From NCBI GenBank assembly GCA_030248135.1, contig JASANC010000266.1:31829-95828 (forward strand): DNA of 64,000 nucleotides, written 5' to 3'. Of the stretch, positions 1 through 12,000 are shown one piece after another. Under the pieces are notes generated by a model, which was not told where the DNA came from, searched no databases, and saw only the letters and a list, made by a program, of their open reading frames with translations. The position numbers and the translations under genes were made by a program. Origin of the DNA: Theristus sp. LFF4_11. Lineage: Eukaryota; Nematoda; Chromadorea; Monhysterida; Xyalidae. Position 1 is the stretch's first letter. Every line of letters begins with the position of its first letter.

Positions 1-60
1 GAACAGACACATACATTTTCTCACCACTTCATTCATTCATTCATCAACCACACACTGCAG

Positions 61-3000
61 GCTACAAGAACAGCATCATCGCGCTCGTGTACGACCCAAC
101 GCCACGGCCGCCAACGTTCGCGGCGTGGTTCTACATGGGCCTGTGGATCGCGATCAGTGTGCCGGAGGTGTTGACGTTGATCCGTTGCTTTCGCATCGTC
201 CTCTTCAGGTGGACGCAGATGCCGACGGTGCACGTGTTCATTTGGGTCGGTGTGTTTTTGTTGGACGGGGGAGTTGAGTTATTATGATTTTTTGCAAGAT
301 ATACAAGAGAATTGTTGAGTAAACACCTCGGGAAGCGGCCAGATGTCCGTCTGGTGTCACCGCTCGTGGCCTGGTGGTAGTGCGTTCGACTATTATCTGT
401 GCGCTCGGGGGATCGAGCCCCGCCGAGGGGTGTATATAGGTACTTGATGACAGAGAAAACTCGATGGGCGCCCTAGCTCTACTCAATGGCGTTCTATACG
501 TTTCTCTGGGTGAGCCCTGGCTGGAAACATCGCCTAAAAATCCCAACCACAACAATCGAGCCAGCGATACCATGGTGAGCGCACCCACAGCTGGCCAATC
601 CACCAAATTGTATGGATTCGGTTCTACGTATCGACAGCGTTCAGTATGCGCTTTTCTGTGCTACAAACATCGCCTCAAATCGCAGCAACAACAACAGTTT
701 GCATATTCCACTCTCTCGCACCCCACAGGCGTTCATGACGGAGACACTGCGAACCCTGGGCATCTGTGCGCTGGTGTTTGGCGTGATGGCCGAGTTGGAC
801 AGCGTGCGTGCGTGCATGCTCTGCGCCGCCGTCGCGGCCGTGCCGTCGAGTTTGGCCGTGTTCACGAACTATCGCTCGTGTCTGGACGAGCACGCCGCTG
901 TGACGATCAGCGATCTCGGCGCGTTCGTCTGTCAGGTTCGTGCGGGCGCACTTTGTTGCTGATAACGAAGCGTCGTCGTACCCGTGCCGATGGTATTCTG
1001 GTGGGGTGGCGTCAGCGATGCGCAATGCCGCGCAGCAAATTTAAGGTACCAGTCTACACCACCACCACGCCGTCTGGTGCGGGCGAGCGGGTATGCGTAT
1101 GATGCGATGTTTGAGAAGGGTTTATTTGCGCTATGTTGGCGCCAAAACAGAGAACTTTTTGTGACAGCCAATGACAACTGACAAACGACGTTTTTGACAA
1201 AGACTGTTGGTAGAAGATGATATTGTTTCAGCATTCTCGAAAATTTGTCTGCTTTGATCATGATTTCTTTAGTTTTTTTCAGTTGACCGCACTGTGGGCG
1301 TGGCCGTTGCTGGACGAGTCGGACAGCGCGCCCGGCTGGCTGCTCCCATTGTCGCTGATTCTGATTTCACTGTCCTGGTGGGAGAATTTCGTGTCGAAAT
1401 CGGCTGTACTACGACTGCCGGTGAGTTGGACCGGGCTGATTTTGTGCGGACAATCGTGGCTTGGGCTTGGGTGTTTTCGGTAAAATGTTGTGACCTCACT
1501 TGTTTGATGCCAAATACTCAAGCGATAAAATCAATGCTACAACAAGTGCACATTAATCGACTTGTTTGATTCGACATAAAGAATTTGTTTTAAAAAAATG
1601 TTTTTTAATCGATTGCCATCCATTCATTGAACAGCTCATCGTTTCAAGCGACATTCATGAAGCAGTAATTAATGACGCGTAGCTGTATTAAAACATGACC
1701 GTTTTACCATCCCCCTTCACAGGCGTATCTCGGTCGAATCAAAGAGCAACTGCAACGAAGCCGCTACAAGACGCACATCATAATTTCGATCTGGAAAATT
1801 GCGCTCGCCTATTTCGCAATGCTGATCGCTGCCGGTCTGCAGTGTGCCTTTTATCATTTGGAATAAGCTGATTGGTTGTTTTTGAATATTGCTGGGCGCC
1901 GATTGGCTAATATTACTGGGGTTCGAGTTCTCGGCTGAGAAAACGTGTCTTAGTTGAAATGTTTTAAAATCGCCGAATTATCACCGAATTATCTTTTGGC
2001 GATAACAAATTATAGCTGCTTTGCGAGCTCGCTCAAATATCAGATACGGTAACGGCAAAATCAGATTTCGGTTGCAGTTAGCCGGTGGTTGGCCTTCATT
2101 TTGCAGGCACACAGAATCACATCTCGTTCATCTACGAGCTGCAGAATCCGTTCCGTTTGTTCAACATCACGCAGCTGCCGACCGATGCTGACATTGTGGC
2201 AGGTCGGCTGATAGTTTTTTTGCAATAAATGTTATTTGCAGTTGTTTGTTCACTGTTATTCCTGGATAGCTGATTGGCCGGACCTGGTGATAAGTTAGTT
2301 AGATTTGAGTGATTTTTCAGCGAATTGATTTTTATTGAGCGTTTTGATTTGAGAAATAGACGGCGTTTCTCATTGCGCCTCAAATCTTCTGAGTAAAAAG
2401 CTGTCAATTTGAATTTACGTCCGTATTCGTTTACTGCCTCCTCGGAGTATGTGAAGACTGGAAAACGTTGTCGACAAACAAGTGTGTGCACTTGCCGGTT
2501 TCAGACTGAGAACTGTCAGGCGCTTCCATTTCAGGTCAGAACTTTCTCCCCTCCGTCCACCTGATGATTATCCTGCTGTGCGTCTGCTCGCTCGTCTGCT
2601 ATCACCTCGCAAAATACGCGTGCAAAGTGAAAATGGACCGATTCAGCTACGCTATACCCGTCGTCTGCGTGCTGCCGTTCAGGTTTGACAGTTTTTTGCA
2701 GAAAATTGCTTCCAAGAAAGAATATTGCAAAAAAATACAAAAAATCGGTTTTCCAGTGTCGTCATTCTGTTGACCGCGTGCGAGGCGGAGCGAGCAGAGC
2801 CGTGCTATTTCGGCTCGATTATGCCCGAAGGTAATTGCGTTTTTCTGATACGACAGTGTGCGTTAATGGTTTTTTTTTGTTTTTGCTGTGGCCATCCGTT
2901 GTCGCAAATCCAACGCCGTAGGCAGCGTGTGCCCTATTCAACCGTCGTATTCGATTTGTTTTGCTTTGCTTTGTTGGAATTCTAGGCGATGTTTTTAGTC

Positions 3001-6000
3001 AGCGCTAACCCAGAGAAGCGTACAGAATGCCATTGAGTAGGGCGCCCATCGAGTTTTCTCTCTGTCATTAAGTGCCTGTACACCCCTCGGCGGGGCTCGA
3101 TCCCCCGAACGCACCGACCACAGTCTGACGCTCTACCGCCAGACCACGAGGACGTATTCGTTCGTTCCTTCGTAAACCAGATTGCGACTATTGCACGACG
3201 TTTTGCGGTTTGTTTGCGATTCCCAGGTGTGTTCCTGAAGTGCGACTACGACTCCGTCGTGCAAGACCTGCTGCGCACTCGACTCGGTTGGCTGTTCGCC
3301 GTTTGGTTCGCCTCGTATCTCTGGCTCGTCTCGCATGTCTTCACGCAAAAGCCGTCCCGCCTCAGTCGAACCGACACGTTCGTGGCGTCTTTTTTTGTTC
3401 TTGTTTTTTTATTTTTGTTTGAATTATGATATTTCGCTTTTATTGTTGTTGTTTTTTTGCGTTTGGGAGGTTTTTTTGATCAGCTTCGGCTGTTATTTTG
3501 GAATCAGCAATGCGGAGTTCAGGAGTTTTGGTGGTTCCTTTTTTATCCGTAACCATTTTTGGAATTTTATAGTATTTTCGGTTTTGTCATCAGAAAGTGC
3601 ATCTTATGACACCGCGTCAAACTACCGTTCAGGTAACGAATTCAAAATTTTGCGGCAAGCACTGCATTTTCGTATTTTGCTTCAGTCTGTTTGTAACACC
3701 GCTGTACGAGGGATTGTTCGTCGACCAATCACTGGCCTTGAACCGCAGACGGCAACACATAAAGCGGGTGATGACCAAGGTAAAGAAGGTTCTCTGGTTC
3801 AAGGTGCTGATTGGCTGATTTCAAGTCGAATCGAGTTCTGCCAGTGCTGCCACGGCACGATTAGTATAAAAGTTCATCGTAGTTTTTTTAGTTCACAAGT
3901 ATAGCCGATTTTCTCAAACGTGTCTGACCGAAATGACGTCATGTGCTTTATAATAAACCATGCGCTTGTCCTGCACAGCGAACCGGTCAGTTATCAGTTT
4001 GGCTGATTGATTGGCCAATACGTGAGTTACCATTACGTGAGTAGCTGAACGAAACTGTACATTTGGTGCCTGCTCATGACAAACGGGCATTTTTGAAGCA
4101 AGTAACGGCAGTTTCGGCCCGACACGTTTGAATAAATCTACAATAAATTAGCCTGTGCTGATTTTATCGGTGTAACCAATCACCACTTGTCCACTTCAAT
4201 TCAACAGTTCACAGCCGCCATTCCAAAACTGTTTGCTCAACTCCATTCGAGAGTCTGCTTTTAAGCCTTTTGCAATGGGTAAACCCTCCCGGCAGCTTTC
4301 GCATCGATACCCGTCCTTGAAAATCAGTTCACGATACCTTTTGGTTGATCCTCCTCCAAAAATCCGGAAAACAGTTTTTTGTCTGTTGAAAACGGACGCT
4401 CATTTTTTCAATTCCAAGGACCTTCGGCCGACCGACTTCGACGAGTTCGGCGACGAAGTGGACTCTGAGTCTGAGCACACGGATCTCTCGTTGCAATACT
4501 CGTTGACGTCGCTGAGTCTGGCGAACAGCAGCGCCGACACGATCACGAAGATCTACATTTGCGCGACGATGTGGCACGAGACGATGACGGAGATGAAGCA
4601 GATGCTCAAGTCGATTCTCAGGTGCACACAGAAACCAACACCCGCACTGAGGAGGCATTCATGAAGCAGTGTTTAGTGACCTCGGAACCATGTGTTAACA
4701 CGGCTACGCGTCGCTGAATACTGCTTCATGAATGCGTCTTAACATTGCGTTGGTTCGGACAGCTCTTTGTGAGAGTGATTGGTGCGGCGGTACTATGTCG
4801 TTTTGGAAAAATTTGTAGGCCCAAATGTTCTTCACGTTCTTGGAAAAGGCGCACAGCTGAATCGAAAATATACAAGTGTCTAATGCAACGACGCCGCTAG
4901 TTTGAATTGGCGCGCAATTTAGGAAACGTTTTTTATCGTTGCGTGCAACCGCATTCAGTCTCTAAACCAAAAGAAAGGATAATAGGTTATTGTTTTGTCG
5001 AATTGGATCAATGTAATGTAATCAGAGAATCACTCTGAGTTCGGTTCTAATTTGCGGCATTTCAGATTTTGCTGTGTTTTTTTGAATTTGTTTATTTTTC
5101 TCTCTCTTCCAGAATGGACGAAGACCAAAGCGCACGAAAGAACGCGCAGAAATACTTGAAAGTGGTCGATCCCGATTACTACGAATTGGAGAGTGCGTTG
5201 CTGTTTGCTGTTTGTCTGTGGAGTTTGCTTGTTTTGTTCCCAGTAGCTTTTCAAATGCAGGCACAATAACTTTATAACATATCCAAATCCAACTAGCTGA
5301 TTGGTTGGTGATCACGTGATGCATGCACTCTGTGCAGGCATTGCTATGGTGGCGGAGTTTGGCTTGCACCGCAGTGCACGCATCAGGTGATCACCAACCA
5401 ATCAGCTAGTTGGATATGTTATAGAGACTGAGAATGTAGAGGAGAATTCATGATGGTGGTCGCATTTTCGTCCACTGAAGCAGTTTTCAATCGCTAGAAT
5501 TTTCGAGAAGAGAAAAAAACAATCTTGCACGTCGCATTTCTGTTTTTTGTTTGCAGCGCACATATTTTTCGACGATGCCTGGGAAGACGACGCCACGTTG
5601 GACGCCCGCGTGCCCAATCAATTTGTGCGCGATTTCATATCGATCATTTCCGAGGCGGCCAGGTGAGTCTAGTGGTGTTTTATTTTTCATTGGTGGATGT
5701 TTGTTTGGATTTCAGTTTTCTGGAGTGGTTTTTTTGCTGTCATCTGTCATCCACTGCAAGATTACTAGCATGGATTTTTACACCTTCAAACTGCGTATTT
5801 GTTTCAATGAACTTTTGCTGGACAACCATAAAATTTTCGACTTCGTTGCCAAGAGACGAGACAATCATAAAAGAATGCGTTTTCACAAGCAATCTTGTAG
5901 AAATTTGCCGATAAAAAACGCACTGGATTTCAACAACTCCACCGCCGCTATGGTTATATTCTGTTCTTGATTGGCCCATAAACCAGCATCAGCCGTTGCT

Positions 6001-9000
6001 GTTTGCCAGTTCCTATTGTGCAATCAATTCTGGTTCCGAGTTTCACGCACGGTTTCCGCATCGCAATCAGCATTGCACCCCGGCCTGTTGCAGCGAAGTG
6101 CACCGCGTGCAGTTGCACCTGAAGGCGCCGCTCAAGATGGACGTGCCTTATGGCGGCCGACTGGTGTGGACGTTGCCCGGCGATACGCGGCTGTTCGTGC
6201 ATCTGAAGGACAAGAAGCGCGTGCGAAACAAGAAGCGATGGTCGCAGGTACGCGAGCGCAGTCGCATTCGGCGGTTTGCGTTTGGGATTTTGCAGAGCGT
6301 TTGGTGGGCAGCTTTGGGGAACCACGGTTTCGGCGGACTGGTTGGTCATAGGATTCATGGATTGACCATTGGTGGATGGTGGTGACCTTCCCTAAAGTCT
6401 TCAACCAACACGAAGTATTTTTCAGTTTTCCGTTAACGATCTACATTATTTTATATTATTATTATTTTATTATTATTTTATCCGTTAACATAACGATCAA
6501 GTTAACAAACGCACTGGCAAATATATGTTGTCAGTCTTGTTTTGAGCAGACACCAACAAACACACTGGCAGGCATATTCACTGGGTGTGGGGCATATATA
6601 TCGTGTGTGAGCCTGTGTGTTTTTGTGATTGTGTAAGTAACAGTATAACACTGGGGACTGCTAGTTGCTTTAACTACGGTCGGTCATTTAGTGTCCGACA
6701 AAATGCTCCGCCTGTTCTGCTCGTGTTTCAGGTGATGTACATGTACTATCTGCTCGGCCATCGTATCATGGAGGTGATCAGTGACGTGGGCCGGAAACAG
6801 CTGCTTGCTGATAACACGTTCGTTTGGATTTAGAGGCCGACTTTCAGTGGGGCACAGGGGGGCACAGTGGAATTTGGCGAACATTTTTTTGAAGCAGACC
6901 ACCCGGACATAGCCAGTCACCCAAAAGTTTCATTGATTCCTTGAACCCAACAACTGTGTGGTTGGTACGTAATTGTTCGGTTCAGTTTGATTCGTTTTTG
7001 AATCCCTCATTCCAGTTTCAGTGTTCTGGTCATTCTGTGTTTCTGTGTTAAATAAAACCTAGCTGCTCGGTCACTAAATACTGCAACATGAATGCGCCCG
7101 CAGAATAAGAACACCATTTTATGAGTAGCATTTTTTGGTCAATTACTTTTCTCCACAAAACGCGCAACTTTGTTTCGCTCAGCTTCGTGCTGGCCATCGA
7201 CGGCGACTCAAAGTTCAGTCCGTCTGCGGTTGAGAAACTGGTGGATCTGATGAAGAAGAACGCTCGACTCGGCTCGGCCTGCGGGCGCATTCACCCGATC
7301 GGCGCTGGTGGGTGGAGATTTGCGACAAGTTTTTTTTCTAATTTTAATCTAGTAATGCTATGATCTTTTATTTTCGTCCCGAGACTCAATGTGCGCATAG
7401 ATAAGTAAATAGTTTCATGCAGGACGCGGGAATTCAAAATTGGCGGCGTGATCCGAGTCCCATTCACTTAGAGCCGGGTCACTTTGGCCATGTTGAGTTG
7501 CCACAAAGATCTTTTGTCGTTTCCTGTCGACGTCTGCGCACGCATTCAGTCGCAGAACCAAAAAAAAGATAATACGTGGTCACCACTCTGTCACAGATAT
7601 GATTTGTTTGGCTTTGTCCAGAGGTGCAGAGAATTTTTGCACAATTTTGATTGATTTGTTGATTCGTCACTTCCACGCAGGCATCATGGTGTGGTACCAA
7701 AAGTTCGAATACGCCATCGCGCATTGGTTCCAGAAAGCGGCGGAGCACGTGTTCGGATGTGTGCTCTGTGCACCCGGATGCTTCTCGATGTTTCGGTTCG
7801 TGGATGTGTGGACTTTTCACAGCAAATATTTATGTTCGCTACAACTCATTCATTTGGCTGCTGATTAGTCACAACACATATGGTCACATTATGATCTAGC
7901 CAATTAGCGTGAAGCAAGAAAAGATGCCCTTTTTGATATTTTAGTGGCTCCGCCCTGATGGACGACAACGTGATGCACAAGTACACGAAGGAGGCGGAGC
8001 AACCACGTCACTACGTGCAATACGACCAAGGTGATTGGCTGATGAGGCTGTTTTGAAGTGGTGCGCTGATTGGCTGTTGCCGGCGGATCTGTTCGGGCAC
8101 CTGGTGTTGTTCCAACCGACTGGCGATTCTTTGGTTGCACTCGAATTATAACGTGCCGTATCCAGTGGATTTCAGATAACTAAAAAACCTAAAACCAAAT
8201 AACAAAATCCAACAAAAGTGGCGTTTCGACCGCCTACCACGAGACGCCGAGCAATGGTGCTCTGGTGCGTTGTGCCCGTCGGAAGTCGAAAGTTTTGATG
8301 AAGTTTTTTTGTAAGGGAGGACGGGCACCCATCACCGATGAAGCCGACCCCTCTTCGGCATCTCTGATGGCTAGACACAAGGCCGAAAAATGCAGAGAAC
8401 CGTCCATACAAGTCGGTTGATGCAAGAAAAAACAAACAAAAACGCGAACTGTGTTGTCGCAGGCGAGGACCGGTGGCTGTCGACGCTACTGCTGAAACAA
8501 GGCTACCGCATCGAGTACGCCGCAGCGGCAGACGCGGACACGTACGCGCCGGAGGGCTTCGATGAATTCTTCAACCAGCGCAGGCGGTGGACGCCGTCGT
8601 CCATCGCGAACACCATTGATCTGCTCGCCGACTTCAAGGTGAGCGACCGTGTTTGCGTTGGTTGATTTGGCTGGGCTGGGTTTGGTGGGTGGTTGATTGG
8701 TTGATTCGGGTCGTATTGATTGGTTGATTCGGGGGTGGTATTGATTGACTGGGTGAAGGTGGCGTTGGTGTGGTGTGTGCTCATTGGCTGGTTGATTGCT
8801 TTCTGTTGGAGAATGCATTGATGGTTGTGTTTGGTTGATTGATAAGCATTCGTTGATTGCTTGTTTGGTTGGTGTGAGGCGTGTCCGCTTGATTGGTTGG
8901 TTGCTTGGTTGATAAAAAAAGATTGATTGAATGGAAGAACTAGCTGGTCAGCCGACTTGGTTAACTGACTGATTGGTTTATTGATTGATTGGTTGGTTGG

Positions 9001-12000
9001 CTGGTTGGTCGACCAACTGATTGGCTGACTAGTTGAAGAATTGCTTGCTTACTTGCTTGACTTGATTGCTGTTTGCAACTTCTCTTCCTTCAGCGTGCCG
9101 TTGAGAACAACGACTCAATCTCGCGTCTGTACATTCTGTATCAGATGATCGTGATTCTGTTCTCGTTGATTGGCCCGTCGATCATCTTCACGATGATGCT
9201 CTTCGCGCAGGTTGGTTCTATCGTTTTCAAGTTTTTTGTTTTTTTAACCTTCTTGGCAGGTTTTGTTTTTAATTTCAGTTTTCACCGTGATGGTATTTGG
9301 GCGTGTTTTGTTGTCTTTTTCGGCTACATTTATATTTGTTAAGTTTTTGCATTAATTTCATAAATTTTGTCGCAGGTTTCCGCGTTCCACGCCGATTCAT
9401 GGCCGGTGCTCTGGTGCAACCTCGTGCCCGTCTGTCTGTTTGCTGGTGAGTCGGTTGTTCTTTGCTCACCCCAATACTGATTGAAAATAGTCAGTCTCTC
9501 TAACCTTGTTTCCCAAAATTTCCCAACAAATAATACATGTTCATCTTGAATAGAGCACAAGTAACCAGTTTTTTTTCGGTACGTTGAAATTTCAGTACAC
9601 TGATTACTTATCGTTTCATTCTATTCCCGGCATGCAAATCCGCTTGTTGCTGTCAATTTCTCATAATTTTTTTCTCCCGTATGCAAATCGGCTCTTTTCC
9701 TCCAGTGACATGCTTCATCGCCTCGAGCAAGGCGCAACTGTTGCTCGCCCGTTTGATGTCGATCATCTATGCGTTCGTGATGATGGCCGTGTTAGTTGGC
9801 ACCGGCATTCAAATTGCCGCCGAAGGTTAATATCGTGGTTTTTCCTAGTTCTGCGACTCAATCAATCTATATTTAGATTGGAAGTCCGTTTCATGGTTGA
9901 CGCGCGACAGTGCGAATTTGGTGAAGTTGCCTACCCTGGTCCCTGATGCAATACAGTAACTTTTGAATTGCCGCATCAAGCACAATTGACGCATTTAAAG
10001 CCCATTCATGCACTCGCGCGCGCTGAAGCGCAGGCGTCATTTGAGCACGTGAAGCTGCGACGTTTTTAGTCCGTGAATGTGCAGCGAACGTCACGCCGCG
10101 TGAGGCGACGCGCGAGCTTCAACCACCATGAATGGAGTGCATCTGCAAACAGTTTTTCGGTGTACCACAGTATGTCTGTTTAAACCTGTCACTTTTGTAA
10201 CAGAATACAGCGCTCGCGAAGCATGAAAGAACGGCGATCGGAGTGGCAGGGAAACGCACTCAGCGTTTGATATCACCAAAACCCGCTACATTCGTTCTTC
10301 TTGCTGTAATTCAAAGTTTCGCAAAGCTCTGCACTCTGCAGAACAGTGACAGGTTTAACCGAATATATTGTGCACAGCTGATAGCTCATACAGACCTAAA
10401 ACAAACGCGCGCTGCACGCAATTCGCACAGGCATCGCCTCGCCAACGTCGCTGTTCGTGTTGACGCTGGGCACGATCTTTGCGTCGGCCGGCTTCCTCCA
10501 TCCGAAGGAGTTCTCGAACGTCATCTACGGCACCATCTTCTTCCTGATGATTCCGTGCACGTACGTGCTGATGTCCTTGTATTCGCTGATCAACCTGAAC
10601 GTCATCAACTGGGGCACTCGCGAGGCTGCGCAACGCGCCACTGGCAGACACGGTTAGATTGGGGGGGGGGCGTGGTTGGCACGGACATAGAGTCGGCTTG
10701 TGTGGTTGAGAAAACAGGTTTTTGCAGTTTTTTTTGTTTTAGACACATATTCTTTTATTTTGGTTCTGCGATTCAATGTGTGCATCGAAGTTTCGTGCTT
10801 GACGCGGGAATTCAAATCCGTGAGTGATCCGTGTGCCAGAGATACGGTTGCATCACCAGGGCTATTTTCGATTGCCCCATCAAGCATGAAACTGATGATT
10901 GATTGATTATCTTTCGACGTCTGCAAAAATGAGTCGCAGAACTGAAATAAAAGTCAATATAATTTTTGAGTGTTGAAACGTCTTGCTTGATGGAACGGAC
11001 GCCGCTTGTGGAACTACTAAACTTTTTCTTCTATTCCAGTGAACGAGACAAAGCTGCAACAGTGGATGAACAAGATTCCGTTTCTGCGCAAGGCACGGCA
11101 ACACGCGAAGGGCGTCGATGTTGAGGACGGGGGCAACACTGTCGGTGGCACTGGGCAAGCGGTGAGAGCGCACAACGGTCACTGGAGACTGTTGTTGTTG
11201 TTGTTGTTCTGCGGCTGACGAGTGTTTTTGCAACTCGTCATCAGCTCGTCGTTGCGCCGACAGCTGCTTGGCAGTAATATCGGCTGCTTTTCTTGCGAGC
11301 TCTGGGAAAATGGCTATGGCACGCTGTGAGGCGGATCGGAGTGTACATACCTGCCGGGACACCAAGGAGCTCAGCTTTCGAACACCATCATTCCTCCTTT
11401 GTTGTTATGAGTGACAACAAGCAAGCTGACTGTTGTTGCGCCGTTCTCATGATGACTAACCGATCATTGTATCACTGGACACCGCGAAGAGCAGAGCGAT
11501 TTATGAAAAGAGACTCACCTTTTTCTCAGTCTCAGTCTCAGAAAATGAAAATTCTCAGGTGGTGTCCGGCGGCAGAGTCGGCTGCGGCTGCGACCGCCTG
11601 TGCCAGTGTTTCTGTTGCCCGAACGACGCCGATTACGCAGGTTTGTCGATATTACGTATTTTACCTTCGTTTGTTTGCAGTTACATAGCATTTTGCTTGC
11701 TTTTTAGTTGTGTTTTTTTGAATAAACTAGCCAATTGATCCGAGCGTATGTGGCTTAATCAATGCCAAGCCTTTTTGGTAAAGTGAAATTGAAATGAGAA
11801 AAAAGATCGTTTTTTGAACAACTGATTTAAAAAAGTTACGTTGTGCTGTCGTAAAACTGCCTTTCTGTAGCTGGCACAGCTTCAGCTACACCTCGTTTTT
11901 AAGCAAATTAAAAGATGCCAAGCTTTTTTGGTGAAGTGCCATTGACTTAGAAAGAAAAAACAGTAACGTTTACTGAATAATAACCCAGAAGAAAATTTAC

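Larger units (their letters stand above)
61..3779 (+). other. chs: Chitin synthase exons 1-9: N-terminal membrane cluster
   Basis: Exons are 61-245, 729-935, 1283-1420, 1723-1834, 2107-2202, 2535-2682, 2757-2830, 3227-3377 and 3686-3779. All phases agree. The translation has at least eight hydrophobic segments, for example WLLPLSLILISLSWW, LMIILLCVCSLVCYHLA and LGWLFAVWFASYLWLV. It ends in the conserved DQSLALNRRR that precedes the catalytic domain. The donor after exon 4 (GTCTGC) is weak and was chosen because it gives the phase needed by exon 5. Confidence 0.93.
4419..8638 (+). other. chs: Chitin synthase exons 10-18: GT2 catalytic domain
   Basis: Exons are 4419-4621, 5113-5192, 5557-5662, 6094-6247, 6732-6817, 7183-7307, 7681-7795, 7945-8030 and 8463-8638. 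They encode KIYICATMWHE, VVDPDYYELE, DVPYGGRLVWTLPG, VMYMYYLLGHRIME, LAIDGDSKF, SACGRIHPIG, WYQKFEYAIAHW, EDRWLSTLLLKQGYR and FNQRRRW, an almost unbroken match to the family core with UDP-GlcNAc-binding and catalytic acids present. The acceptor of exon 10 is uncertain. CCAAG before 4419 gives a linker of normal length, but a better-looking in-frame acceptor at 4214 would add 68 residues with no family counterpart I know. Confidence 0.95.
9094..11640 (+). other. chs: Chitin synthase exons 19-24: five-helix cluster and Cys-rich segment
   Basis: Exons are 9094-9210, 9376-9445, 9706-9825, 10431-10652, 11040-11161 and 11559-11640. They encode about five membrane helices, thought in this family to line the chitin-extrusion pore, followed by NWGTREAAQR. 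Exon 23 is charged. Exon 24 encodes a short segment with seven cysteines (CGCDRLCQCFCC). Several metazoan chitin synthases have Cys pairs at this place, but this density stands out. Confidence 0.93.

Noticed and set aside
362..432. A functional tRNA gene
   Set aside because: The acceptor stem does not close and the sequence continues into a repeated tail, so it is a SINE head.
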